Shown: positions 26,155 through 35,403, counted from the first letter of the stretch. The stretch: DNA of 64,000 nt from Nocardia uniformis NBRC 13702 (GCF_001613345.1 NZ_BDCE01000028.1:1-64000); one strand, 5' to 3'. Numbers and translations: made by a program. The notes: a model not told the origin generated them from the letters alone.

Positions 26155-26222
26155 ACGCATGCGGAAGTCAACATGCGGGTAGGGGCAGCAACGAAGCGGT
26201 GTTCGGTGCCCGGCGGGCCGCG
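26155..26222 (-). promoter_or_regulatory. Duplicated upstream region with inverted repeat, copy B
   Basis: Arms CGCATG (26156-26161) and CATGCG (26172-26177), separated by 10 nt, correspond to the CGCACG/CGTGCG arms before copy A. The C-to-T change in one arm is matched by a G-to-A change in the other, so pairing or dyad symmetry is conserved. The block ends with the shared CGGTGCCCGGCGGGCCGCG. Confidence 0.6.
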
Positions 26223-26517
26223 GTGATGACATTACTCGTACGGCTAATGACCGGAACCATGCGCCACTGGAGCATCCAGCGCCAGAAGCGAATTCACACA
26301 ACGTGCATATGTCCCCAATCACCATGCGCGTCAATCCAACCCGCACCGCAGGCTGAACGCCCTCTACCACGGCGGCACAGCGTTCGAGCGTGCGCAGCGA
26401 CTGACCTGAGTGGTCCCGGGGTTATGGCGTTGCCTCAGATTTCTGGCCGTCTACCTGCGACACTATGGTCAACCAGATCAGCACGCTAATCGTGCCGACA
26501 GAGATGATGTGAGTGAT
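26223..26517. other. Gene-free stretch left of CRISPR array 1a
   Basis: Nothing coding is supported in these 295 nt between the DUF2075 leader and the CRISPR leader motif. Base composition falls towards the array, as is usual for leader regions. Confidence 0.5.
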
Positions 26518-26569
26518 GAAAGTGAATGAAAAACCGGGAGATTCGCAGGAAACATGCAGGTGAAGAAGT
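26518..26569 (+). promoter_or_regulatory. CRISPR leader of array 1a
   Basis: The motif GAAAGTGAATGA (26518-26529) lies exactly 40 nt before the first repeat, and GAAGT directly abuts it. The same two elements precede arrays 1b and 2. The leader end determines where new spacers are inserted in type I-E systems. Confidence 0.75.
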
Positions 26570-27206
26570 GTGCTCCCCGCGCATGCGGGGATGAGCCCCC
26601 CACACTGGTCAGCTGCCCAGGATGTGGCGCGTGCTCCCCGCGCATGCGGGGATGAGCCCAACCATCTGCGGGTGGGCCTATTCGTGCAGCGGTGCTCCCC
26701 GCGCATGCGGGGATGAGCCCGCAGATTGACCCTGAAACGCGAAAAGAGCCCCGTGCTCCCCGCGCATGCGGGGATGAGCCCTCGAGCGTGCAGACGATCC
26801 AGCTGACCGTCCCGTGCTCCCCGCGCATGCGGGGATGAGCCCCTGGGGGTCTGGTTATTCCTTGGGCAGGCCCGGTGCTCCCCGCGCATGCGGGGATGAG
26901 CCCCACGATGCGTTTACTCATAGAACCTCCGTAAAGTGCTCCCCGCGCATGCGGGGATGAGCCTCGACAGTGTGGCACCGACCTCGAGATGATCCGGTGC
27001 TCCCCGCGCATGCGGGGATGAGCCCACCCTGACGACGTGGGCACGTGCTGTAGCTGAGTGCTCCCCGCGCATGCGGGGATGAGCCCGGCACCCAGCTTCT
27101 TCGGGGGCAAGTCGTACTGTGCTCCCCGCGCATGCGGGGATGAGCCCATCGGGCACGATGGGCTGGACGGAATGCTCAGGTGCTCCCCGCGCATCGGGGA
27201 TGAGCC
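26570..27206 (+). CRISPR. Type I-E CRISPR array 1a (11 repeats, 10 spacers)
   Basis: The 28-nt repeat starts GTGCTCCCCGCGCATGCGGG and ends GATGAGCC. Repeats occur every 61 nt from 26570, and spacers are 33 nt (or 32 if the following C is counted in the repeat). Ten repeats are essentially identical; the eleventh (27180-27206) has lost one base in the stem. After the repeat the next base is C in nearly all units, as expected where the last repeat-proximal base comes from the PAM. The leader is on the left. The array runs into the oppositely oriented array 1b. Confidence 0.97.
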
Positions 27207-27237
27207 GCCACTGCGCCCGTTCAGGTCTCGCCTTCCG

Positions 27238-27387
27238 ACATGCTCCCCACGTGTGCGGGGAGCACAACATCTCCACTTGCTCACTGGCGTCCGGGAAGGG
27301 CTCAGCCCCGCGCGTGCGGGGAGCACATCACCGCATCCGCCGACCAGATCAGGATGGCGGGCTCAGCCCCGCGCGTGCGGGGAGCAC
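27238..27387 (-). CRISPR. Type I-E CRISPR array 1b, opposite orientation (3 repeats, 2 spacers)
   Basis: Two clear repeats in reverse complement lie at 27360-27387 and 27299-27326, and a degenerate terminal one at 27238-27265, spaced 61 nt. Read on the minus strand the repeat starts GTGCTCCCCGCACGCGCGGG and ends CTGAGCC, so its loop matches array 2 rather than its neighbour 1a. The degenerate third unit is a near-palindrome that could also be read as the trailing repeat of array 1a. The array's own leader is on its right side. Confidence 0.88.
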
Positions 27388-27438
27388 ACTTCCTGAACAG
27401 TGTCTTCCTGCTCGAACATACTGTTTTCATTCACATTC
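27388..27438 (-). promoter_or_regulatory. CRISPR leader of array 1b
   Basis: On the minus strand the motif GAATGTGAATGA (27438-27427) lies 39 nt before the first repeat, and GGAAGT directly precedes it. These match the leader elements of arrays 1a and 2, which shows that array 1b is an independent array and not a scrambled tail. Confidence 0.7.
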
Positions 27439-28109
27439 CATCGTTCATGGCGTAGTTGTTGCCGAAGTGAACGGCTTCTCAGTGTCTGCTGGCACTTCTC
27501 CATCCTGCACACCGTTGCCCGGATTGCGTCGTCTGTATCGGTGGCAAGTCTGCACAACGACTCGGTGGTGGTGTCACTATCGGCTACCGGTGTTGGACCC
27601 TTCGTTGCGAGTGGGCAACGGTCACGCCTTCTCCCTCTGCTAGCGTTTCGGCGTTGGGACAACAGTGCTCCCGGCACCATGCCGGGATGAGCCGAGCTCG
27701 ACGTCGGCACCGCCGAGCGCGCTATCGAGTTCCCCGCATGCGGCGGGGATTGGGCTGGCACCGCGTCCCAACCCAAGTGGCAGGTAGCGGTCGTTCGGGA
27801 TGACACACAGCGACTCGGAACTGCGACTGAGTCACTTCACAGCCCGTGGGCAAGAGCTTGGCAACTGGTATTCCAGTAAGTGTGTCATCCCTGTGGATCG
27901 AAAATGGTCTCCATACCGACTGGCCGCCCCGACTCCCTGTTACCTGACGGCTATCATCGACGCTCTCTGAAAATCGCCAATCATCAACAGCTCCACGTCT
28001 GCTGAGATATATAGTGGCCTGGGCGCACCCAGGCCCGAATGAAACCGGATGCGCCCCTTATGGATTACCGCCTCAATGATTGGCGCCGAGGCGACACTTG
28101 CGTTCTTTG
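27439..28109. other. Gene-free region between array 1b and the cas operon
   Basis: This stretch has lower GC than its surroundings and no supported gene. It contains the degenerate repeat pair at 27665-27755. Reading frames on either strand are interrupted or have no initiation signal. Confidence 0.5.
27665..27755 (+). CRISPR. Relic CRISPR unit: two degenerate repeats around a 33-nt spacer
   Basis: GTGCTCCCGGCACCATGCCG plus GGATGAGCC (27665-27693) is followed by 33 nt and then GAGTTCCCCGCATGCGGCGG plus GGATTGGGC (27727-27755). Both are 29 nt and keep the I-E stem-loop and flanks with several changes. In the first, the stem changes occur on both arms, preserving pairing. Orientation is that of array 1a. 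No leader motif was found. Confidence 0.6.
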
Positions 28110-28367
28110 ATGACGATTGGAGCACTGCTCGTGAATTCGACTCCGCCTGTGAGGAATGCTGCCGATGACGGGTCGGGCCAGCCGGCGCCCAAGGCGATTC
28201 CACCGATCTTCGGGCTGGGCGTGAGCGCATTGGTTGCGCTGGCGGTCGGTCTCCTGGATGACTGGGGAACGGCATCAGATGTTTTCATCCTCGTGATGGG
28301 ACTGTTTAGCGGCCAGCAAGGATGGGGAAGCCGCGCTCAGTCGAGTCGGGCACCAGGACCGGAGTAA
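28110..28367 (+). CDS. Possible small membrane protein upstream of cas3
   Basis: The 85-aa frame from ATG 28110 (MTIGALLVNSTPP) has one hydrophobic segment (FGLGVSALVALAVGLLDDW) and a possible second one (VFILVMGLF). No ribosome binding site is obvious and I know no family. It lies 176 nt before cas3 on the same strand. It could be a small protein of the locus or a chance frame. Confidence 0.35.
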   Translation: MTIGALLVNSTPPVRNAADDGSGQPAPKAIPPIFGLGVSALVALAVGLLDDWGTASDVFILVMGLFSGQQGWGSRAQSSRAPGPE

Positions 28368-28543
28368 CGCGCAGACCCATATCGGAGATGCACCGGCTAG
28401 TGGTGGGTCTTTGGGTTCGATCCTGCGGTAGTTCGTGCAATGCCTTCGAGGGGTCGGATCGGATTGGCGAACCTGTCGGTGGGGCTCGATATGCTGCCGA
28501 AGCCAATGATACTTACGATCTTAATATTCGAGATGTAGGTTAA

Positions 28544-31282
28544 ATGCTTTCTCCTGCAACGCGTTCCGCGTGGGCTAAGAGCGACCGTGAGGGCGGGAGC
28601 CTGTCTGTGGCGCGGCATCTACTCGACTCCGTCGCCGTAGCTGGGCTGCTATGGGATCAATGGTTACCTAAGAGGACTCAGCAGTTGGTTTCGGCTGCTC
28701 TACCTCGAGGGCTCGAAGACGGGCGGCTATTGCTGCGGTGGTTGGCTGGGGTGCACGACATCGGCAAAATCAGCCGGGCTTTTGCCTGTCAGGTACCGGA
28801 TTTAGCGGACAGAATGCATGCGAAGGGGCTGACGTTCTCTGGTGTGCCGGCGAATCGAAAGGCGTTGCCGCACGGCCTTGCTGGTCAGGTTGCGGTGGAT
28901 CGATTCTTGGAGCAGCACGGGTGGAGTCAGCCGGTTGCGCGGACGTATTCCATTGTTGTGGCCAGTCACCACGGAGTGCCGCCGACGCGGCAGGAGTCTC
29001 GTGACGCGCCTCGTCGTAAAGGGCTACTCGGTGACGGTGCGTGGGACCGTTCTCGGGAGGAATTGCTCGACCATGTCACCGAATTTGTTGGCGCACGGGA
29101 GCGTTTGCAGGAGTGGAGCCGGGCTCCGTTGCCGGTCCCGGTGCAGGTGCTGCTAACCGCAGCGGCGATCGTGACCGATTGGATTGCCAGCAACCAAGAT
29201 CTGTTCCCGCTCGACAGCGACCGGGATTCGGAGAAAGTGGCGGTGGAGGCATGGAAGCTGTTGGGACTGCCAGCACCCTGGCGGCCGTCGCCGGACACCG
29301 ACGGTGAGGACCTGTTCCGAAAGCGTTTCGATCTCGCGGCGGACACGAAAATCCGTCCGTTGCAGGCGGAATGCGTGCGGTTGGCGGAGTCGCTCGACGA
29401 ACCAGGGCTAATGATTGTTGAAGCGCCGATGGGAGAGGGTAAGACCGAGGCCGCGTTGCTCGCCGCGGAAGTACTGGCTCGCAGGTTCGGGGTGGGCGGG
29501 GTATTCGTGGCATTGCCGACTATGGCGACGTCGAACGCCATGTTCGACCGGGTACACGAGTGGGCGGAGAACCTGCCCGACACCGCGGGCAGCATGTTCT
29601 TGGCGCATGGCAAAGCGGCCTTGAACGACACATTCAACCAGTTGCGGCGCAAGGGATTCGCCTCGATCGGCATCGACTGCGGTCACCAAGACGTCATCGC
29701 GCACAGTTGGTACGTCGGGAAGAAAGGCCCGCTCGCCAACATCGTGGTCGGCACAATCGACCAGGTGCTGCGCGCGAGCTTGAAGACCCGGCACGTCATG
29801 CTGCGGCACTTGGCGCTGGCCAACAAGGTAGTCGTTATCGACGAGGTCCACGCCGCTGACAGCTATATGTCGACCTATCTCGAGCGTTGCCTGGAATGGC
29901 TGGGCGCCTACCGGGTGCCGGTGGTGTTGATGTCAGCGACATTACCTCCTGCGCAACGGCTTTCGCTGCTTCAGGCGTACCAACGTGGCGTGAACGGCAC
30001 CGAAGCGGGCATGGACGACATAGCAGTACGTGACATCTACCCCTGCGTGACCGTATGGCCGTCCAGCGTCGACGCCGAACCTATCGCGCCTTCGGGGCGG
30101 GCGACCGATGTGCGGATCGAGCATCTCGGTGACGAGATTGCCGACGTTTTATCGGTGCTGGAGGATGCGCTGCCCGAGGGTGGGGTCGTCGGCATCGTGT
30201 GCAACACGGTCGCACGGGCACAGGAGCTGTTCGAAGCGCTCCGTAGCAGCGGCAGATTCGATTCCAACGACGAATTGCTGCTTCTGCATTCACGATTCGT
30301 CGCTCCGCACCGTGCCGAGCGGGAGAAGCGACTGCGCGCGCTGCTGGGTCCGCCGGGCAAGGCGGACCGGCCGAAACGTTTTATTGTCGTCGGTACCCAG
30401 GTTATCGAGCAGTCACTCGATATCGATGTCGACCTGTTGATCACAGATCTGGCCCCGATCGACCTTCTCCTGCAACGCGTCGGTCGCCTGCATCGACATC
30501 TTCGGGACTCCCGCCCGGCCCGAGTCGTGTCCGCTCGGTGCCTGATCCGGGGAGCCGACTGGTCGGGTGCGGTGCCCGTCCCGGTCGTCGGGTCGGTGGC
30601 GGTGTATCAGGCGGCACGGCTACTGCGGGCAGCAGCCGTGCTCGACCGCAGATCAGGCGGACAGATCCAGATCCCCGGCGATGTGCCGGCATTGGTCGCC
30701 GACGGCTACGCGGAATCCTTCGTAGCGCCCGAGGGGTGGGAGTCGGAGGTAGAGGCCGCAGAGCGGACATGGGCGGCATTCGAGTCCGAGCAGCGGGTTT
30801 CTGCCGGTACCTACCTGCTCGGGCGTCCGTTCGGGGAGTCGGCGAGCCTGCGGGGCTGGCTGACCGCCGCGGCGCCGGATGTCGATGGTGCGGGTGGTCA
30901 AGCCCAAGTCCGCGATGGCGAGGACACGATCGAGGCGATCGTGGTGCGTCGCGACGGTGATGACGTGTATGTGCTCGACGAGGTGGCCGACTACGGCGGT
31001 CGACTCGTCCCCACCGAAGGGCCGCCGCCGTCGCGATTGGCAAAAGCACTGGCGGGCTGCACGATCCGCCTGCCCGCTGCGCTGACCCGGTACGGCCGGA
31101 TGGACGCTGTGCTCGACACGCTGGAGAAGAACTGGTACCCGGGCTGGCAGCAGTCGCATTGGCTCGCCGGTGAACTCGTCCTCGAGCTCGACACCAGTGG
31201 GTCGGCGATCGTCGCCGGACACCGGCTGCACTACGACACCGTTCTCGGATTGCGGATCGAGCGGATGGAGACACCTCAATGA
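28544..31282 (+). CDS. cas3: CRISPR-associated helicase/nuclease Cas3 (type I-E)
   Basis: Cas3 is recruited by Cascade to the displaced strand and degrades target DNA. The 912-aa protein has the N-terminal HD nuclease (His25 region, His71-Asp72 in LAGVHDIGK, and SHHG), then an SF2 helicase: Walker A APMGEGKTEAA, DEVH in VVIDEVHAAD, SAT in VLMSATLPP, and QRVGRLHRH as motif VI. Length and order are standard for I-E. ATG 28544 has only a weak ribosome binding site (AGG). The end overlaps casA by 4 nt, so it leads one eight-gene operon. Confidence 0.97.
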   Translation: MLSPATRSAWAKSDREGGSLSVARHLLDSVAVAGLLWDQWLPKRTQQLVSAALPRGLEDGRLLLRWLAGVHDIGKISRAFACQVPDLADRMHAKGLTFSGVPANRKALPHGLAGQVAVDRFLEQHGWSQPVARTYSIVVASHHGVPPTRQESRDAPRRKGLLGDGAWDRSREELLDHVTEFVGARERLQEWSRAPLPVPVQVLLTAAAIVTDWIASNQDLFPLDSDRDSEKVAVEAWKLLGLPAPWRPSPDTDGEDLFRKRFDLAADTKIRPLQAECVRLAESLDEPGLMIVEAPMGEGKTEAALLAAEVLARRFGVGGVFVALPTMATSNAMFDRVHEWAENLPDTAGSMFLAHGKAALNDTFNQLRRKGFASIGIDCGHQDVIAHSWYVGKKGPLANIVVGTIDQVLRASLKTRHVMLRHLALANKVVVIDEVHAADSYMSTYLERCLEWLGAYRVPVVLMSATLPPAQRLSLLQAYQRGVNGTEAGMDDIAVRDIYPCVTVWPSSVDAEPIAPSGRATDVRIEHLGDEIADVLSVLEDALPEGGVVGIVCNTVARAQELFEALRSSGRFDSNDELLLLHSRFVAPHRAEREKRLRALLGPPGKADRPKRFIVVGTQVIEQSLDIDVDLLITDLAPIDLLLQRVGRLHRHLRDSRPARVVSARCLIRGADWSGAVPVPVVGSVAVYQAARLLRAAAVLDRRSGGQIQIPGDVPALVADGYAESFVAPEGWESEVEAAERTWAAFESEQRVSAGTYLLGRPFGESASLRGWLTAAAPDVDGAGGQAQVRDGEDTIEAIVVRRDGDDVYVLDEVADYGGRLVPTEGPPPSRLAKALAGCTIRLPAALTRYGRMDAVLDTLEKNWYPGWQQSHWLAGELVLELDTSGSAIVAGHRLHYDTVLGLRIERMETPQ

Positions 31283-32910
31283 CCGCCCCCGGCACCGACT
31301 TCGACCTTGTCGACGATCCCTGGATCCTGGCCTTGGACACCGCAGGCAAACCCTGCACGCTGACTCTGCGGGGAGCCCTGCACCGCGCAGACGAAATATC
31401 GACTCTCACAGGCGAAGTGCCCACACAGGTGTTCGCGATCTTGCGACTGCTGCTGGCGGTGCTGCGGCGCAGCATCCACGAGCGGACGGAACCGACCTAT
31501 GAGATCTGGAGTGGTCTGTGGACCAGCGACACTTTGCCCATCGCGGAGATCGACGACTATCTCGGCAAGCATGCTGGGCGTTTCCGGCTGTTCGATCCAG
31601 ATGCTCCGTTCTTTCAGGTCGCCGGGTTGCGGTCGGATAAGGACGCGGTCAGCTCGCTCGACCGGTTGATCGCCGATGTACCCAACGGGGAGAAGTACTT
31701 CACGACACGCGCCGGTGCGAGTATCGACCGTATCGGTTTCGCCGAAGCAGCACGATGGCTGGTGCACGCGCAGGCGTTCGATCCGTCCGGGATCAAGACC
31801 GGCGCGGTTGGGGACCGTCGGGTCAAGGGCGGCAAGGGATATCCGATCGGTGTGGCTTGGACCGGCAACCTCGGCGGCGTGTTCCTGGAAGGTACGACCC
31901 TGCGGGAAACATTGCTGCTGAACCTGGTGCTGCGCGATATCAACAGCGAACGGTTCAGCATCGACGACCGGCCCGCCTGGGAACGCGACCCCACCGGCCC
32001 AGGAGCAGTCGAGGGCCGACGACCGGCCGGTCCTGCGGACCTGTGCACCTGGCAGAGCCGACGAATCCGACTGGTACACAACCAAACCGAAGTCACCGGT
32101 GTGGTGTTGTGCAACGGTGACGCGCTCGAGCCATTCAACTGGCAGCACCTCGAGCCGATGACGGGCTGGCGATACAGCGAGATCCAATCCAAGAAGGCCC
32201 GCGAGACCCGGCACTACCCGATAACTCACGATCCCGAACGTGGGCTATGGCGAGGGTTCACCTCGCTGGTCCGCCAAATCGGCAATACCGGCAGCACCGA
32301 GGGCAGGCCGATCGCGCCCGCGTTACTGGAGTGGGCCTGCTACCTCATCGACGAAGGCGTACTGAACGAAGCGCATCCGATGCGGTTGCACGCGATCGGG
32401 ATGCAGTACGTCAACAACCAATCGGTCGTCGGCGACATCGTCGACGACACCCTCGGGTTCCGAGCGGCACTGCTGGCCAGCAACCCGGACCTGCGCGTCA
32501 CCGCCATCGATGCAGTACAGGTCTCCGACAGCGCTGTCGACACCTTGGGGGCATTGGCCGCGAACCTTGCACTAGCCGCCGGAGGTGTGCCGGACGGTGC
32601 GCGACGTCGTGCCCGCGAACATGGATTCTTCGCTCTGGAACACCCGTACCGGCAGTGGCTCGCCGCGCTCCTCCCGGAAGGCAATACCGAAACCTACGGC
32701 CAACACTGGCAGCGGCAAGTCCGGCAGGTCATCGAAACCATCGGCACCGACCTGATCGAATCGGCAGGACGACCCGCGCACCTCGGACGCGTGGTCGGTG
32801 AACGGTATCTCGACGCCAGCCTCGCCTCGATCTGGTTCTACGGCCGTCTGAAGAAACTGCTCCCGGCCGCCTACCTGGGCGGCACCGAGCGAGGAAGGAA
32901 CATCGCGTGA
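31279..32910 (+). CDS. casA: Cascade large subunit Cse1/Cas8e
   Basis: CasA recognises the PAM and recruits Cas3. The 543-aa protein starts with FDLVDDPWILAL, the typical N-terminus of Cse1, and has FRLFDPDAPFFQV and the C-terminal four-helix region. ATG 31279 overlaps the cas3 stop (ATGA), and the end overlaps casB (GTGA). Confidence 0.95.
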   Translation: MTAPGTDFDLVDDPWILALDTAGKPCTLTLRGALHRADEISTLTGEVPTQVFAILRLLLAVLRRSIHERTEPTYEIWSGLWTSDTLPIAEIDDYLGKHAGRFRLFDPDAPFFQVAGLRSDKDAVSSLDRLIADVPNGEKYFTTRAGASIDRIGFAEAARWLVHAQAFDPSGIKTGAVGDRRVKGGKGYPIGVAWTGNLGGVFLEGTTLRETLLLNLVLRDINSERFSIDDRPAWERDPTGPGAVEGRRPAGPADLCTWQSRRIRLVHNQTEVTGVVLCNGDALEPFNWQHLEPMTGWRYSEIQSKKARETRHYPITHDPERGLWRGFTSLVRQIGNTGSTEGRPIAPALLEWACYLIDEGVLNEAHPMRLHAIGMQYVNNQSVVGDIVDDTLGFRAALLASNPDLRVTAIDAVQVSDSAVDTLGALAANLALAAGGVPDGARRRAREHGFFALEHPYRQWLAALLPEGNTETYGQHWQRQVRQVIETIGTDLIESAGRPAHLGRVVGERYLDASLASIWFYGRLKKLLPAAYLGGTERGRNIA

Positions 32911-33566
32911 ACACGGTGAAGAAGGACTATCGCGAGATGGACCGAGCACTAGCGGAGCATGTCACCCAACGAGTATCGCGCCTGCAATCGAGCTATAAGC
33001 GCAACGACGCCGACGCGGTCGCGGCCATCGCACGCCTGCGGCGCGGCGTCGGACACCCCGCCGGGAGCCTGATGGACCTCTGGGACCTGACCTTCGACAA
33101 GCTTCCCGAGATCCTGTCGGACCAGTCGAGCTTTTCCTTCGCAGAGCGCGACGGTGCGCCGACAGCATGGGAGCAAGCCGCCCACGACGCGATCACCCTG
33201 CATGCCTGGCACCAGCAATCCAAGTCCGAGCCCATGCACCAGCGCGGCGCGACTTTCGGTGGCGCGCTCCGCACTCTCGGCTATCGAACATCGGAAGATG
33301 CGGTCCACCGACGATTTCAGGCTCTGGGCGCCAGCGATCGCCACGAGGCCCGACTGGTCCTGCTACGCGGGCTGATCAGCCAATTGCGGGCCCACACCAT
33401 CGCGCTCGACTACGCGAGCTTGGCGCGTGATCTGCGCCAGCTCGATCACGGCACCTCCACCGATCAGGTTCTGCTGCGCTGGGGGCGCGACTACCACCTG
33501 ACCAAGCCCGACGGCACCGACCCCGGCGACGCGGACACCACCCCAGTGAAAGGCGTAGACCAGTGA
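32907..33566 (+). CDS. casB: Cascade small subunit Cse2
   Basis: The 219-aa helical protein has the Cse2 landmarks: an N-terminal helix with alternating Arg, ALRRGVGHPAG-like segment (here IARLRRGVGHPAG), and FGGALRTLGY followed by RRFQALGASDR. Two copies of Cse2 form the belly of Cascade and hold the R-loop. GTG 32907 overlaps the casA stop, and casC begins within its last codons. Confidence 0.94.
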   Translation: MNTVKKDYREMDRALAEHVTQRVSRLQSSYKRNDADAVAAIARLRRGVGHPAGSLMDLWDLTFDKLPEILSDQSSFSFAERDGAPTAWEQAAHDAITLHAWHQQSKSEPMHQRGATFGGALRTLGYRTSEDAVHRRFQALGASDRHEARLVLLRGLISQLRAHTIALDYASLARDLRQLDHGTSTDQVLLRWGRDYHLTKPDGTDPGDADTTPVKGVDQ

Positions 33567-34693
33567 CCCGATTGTTCGTCGACGTGCACATCCTGCAAAC
33601 AGTGCCACCGAGCAACATCAACCGTGACGACACTGGAAGCCCGAAAAGCGCTGTATACGGTGGAGTTCCACGAGCGAGAGTGTCGAGTCAGGCGTGGAAA
33701 CGCGCCACCCGGCAGATGTTTCGGGAATTGCTCGATCCAACCTCCTTGGGTGTACGGACCAAACGCGTCGTCGAGCTGATCGCCGCGCGCATCACCGAAC
33801 TGAACCCGGAGATCACCGAACCGGAATCGCTTGCCGCGCAGGCACTGAAAGCCGCCGGGATCGAGCTGGAGAAGCCGAAACGCGCCAAGAAGGGTGAATC
33901 AGCACCTGAGGAAGCCGAACAGGCGAAGTACCTGCTGTTCCTGAGCGCCTCACAGATCGACCGCCTGGCAGTCCTGGCCATCGCGGCGGCGGGCACCGAC
34001 ACCGCGATCGACAAGTCCGCGGCCCGCGCCGCCGCGCACTCCGCGAACAGTGTCGATGTCGCCTTGTTCGGGCGTATGGTGGCCGACGCAGCCGATCTCA
34101 ACGTGGACGCTGCCGCGCAGGTGGCACACGCGATCAGCGTGCATGCGGTGAACAACGAGTTCGACTACTACACCGCAGTCGACGACCGGGCTCCGGACAA
34201 CAACTCCGGCGCTGGGATGCTCGGCTACGTGGAATTCAATTCTTCCACCCTCTACCGGTACGCCACTGTCAGCGTGAAAGCGTTGCGCGACAACCTCGGT
34301 GACGACACCGCAACTCTCCGCGCGATCGAGGTGTTTCTGACCGCCTTCGTCAAAAGCATGCCGACCGGCAAGCAGAACACCTTCGCTAACCGCACACTCC
34401 CAGAAGCCGTTCTGGTCAGCGTGCGTACCGATCAGCCCGTGAACCTGGTGGGCGCGTTCGAAGAACCGGTCAACGCAGCGGGTGCCGCTCGCGCCACCGC
34501 CGCCGCCAAAGCTCTCGCCACGACCCTGCAGGCGGTCGAGAAGGGTTATGGGGACGGCTCCACCGAGAATTTCGTGGTCGCGATCGGCGACGGGGCGCAG
34601 GAACTGACGGCACTCGGCGATCCGATGCCATTCGTGGAGGTGGTCGCCCGGGTCGGATCGAAGGTCGAGGCGGCACTCGGTGGACGGCCGTGA
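33563..34693 (+). CDS. casC: Cascade backbone subunit Cas7e/Cse4
   Basis: Six Cas7 subunits coat the crRNA. The 376-aa protein begins FVDVHILQTVPPSNINRDD and has SAVYGGVPRARVSSQAWKR, both hallmark segments of Cse4. The thumb-related region ALFGRMVADAADLNVDAA and NNSGAGMLGYVEFNSS are also present. It is placed between casB and casD with 4-nt overlaps on both sides. Confidence 0.96.
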   Translation: MTRLFVDVHILQTVPPSNINRDDTGSPKSAVYGGVPRARVSSQAWKRATRQMFRELLDPTSLGVRTKRVVELIAARITELNPEITEPESLAAQALKAAGIELEKPKRAKKGESAPEEAEQAKYLLFLSASQIDRLAVLAIAAAGTDTAIDKSAARAAAHSANSVDVALFGRMVADAADLNVDAAAQVAHAISVHAVNNEFDYYTAVDDRAPDNNSGAGMLGYVEFNSSTLYRYATVSVKALRDNLGDDTATLRAIEVFLTAFVKSMPTGKQNTFANRTLPEAVLVSVRTDQPVNLVGAFEEPVNAAGAARATAAAKALATTLQAVEKGYGDGSTENFVVAIGDGAQELTALGDPMPFVEVVARVGSKVEAALGGRP

Positions 34694-35403
34694 GTGTCCT
34701 GCTGCTGAAACTTGCCGCGCCCCTGCAATCGTGGGGTGTGTCGAGTCGGTTCGCGCGACGAGAGACCCAACAGTATCCGTCCAAGAGCGGAATCATCGGC
34801 CTGATCTCCTCAGCGAAGGGTCGGCGCCGGACCGACCCGATCGAGGACACATTGCGGGATCTGCGATTCGGGGTGCGTATCGACCAGCCCGGCAGGCTGA
34901 TTCGGGATTTCCAGGTGGCGCTCAGCCTGGACGGTCGCACCCAATACCCGCTGTCGCAGCGGTACTACCTGGCGGACGCGAAATTCGTCGCTGGCATCGA
35001 AGGCGAGACGAGCCTGCTCGAAGGTATCCGAGACACGTTGGTGCGCCCGGAGTTTCCGCTCTACCTCGGTCGGCGTTCCTGTCCGGTGACCGAATCGCTC
35101 GTACTGGACCAGATCCGGGACGAGCCCCTGCCGCAGGCGTTGAAAGACCCCACTACTTGGCAGGCCGCCACCTGGTATCGCAAGAAGCAACCCACGGTCG
35201 TACATCTACCGATCTTCCGCGATCACGCAGAAGACGACACCGTCGACGCCCTCACCGAGCAAGTCCGTGACGTGCCGCTCGATTTCAACCCGGCGCGGCG
35301 CGAATACGGGTGGCGCACCGTGATCACCGATCACATCGAGGTTCACAATCCCGAGGGTCGCGACCTCGCCCATGATCCGTTCGCAGCCTTTGGGGGCGAC
35401 TGA
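34690..35403 (+). CDS. casD: Cascade subunit Cas5e
   Basis: Cas5e caps the 5' handle of the crRNA. The 237-aa protein starts LLLKLAAPLQSWG and continues with SRFARRETQQYPSKSGIIG, the standard Cas5e N-terminus, and has YLGRRSCPVTESL in the middle. GTG 34690 overlaps the casC stop. Its TGA overlaps the casE ATG by one base. Confidence 0.95.
   Translation: MSVLLLKLAAPLQSWGVSSRFARRETQQYPSKSGIIGLISSAKGRRRTDPIEDTLRDLRFGVRIDQPGRLIRDFQVALSLDGRTQYPLSQRYYLADAKFVAGIEGETSLLEGIRDTLVRPEFPLYLGRRSCPVTESLVLDQIRDEPLPQALKDPTTWQAATWYRKKQPTVVHLPIFRDHAEDDTVDALTEQVRDVPLDFNPARREYGWRTVITDHIEVHNPEGRDLAHDPFAAFGGD

Noticed and set aside
26478..27326. Long minus-strand frame across CRISPR array 1 encoding repeated RGEH/GSSPHARGA peptides
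   Set aside because: The periodic peptide is only the translation of the 61-nt CRISPR period; similar frames occur across array 2 (37438-38094).
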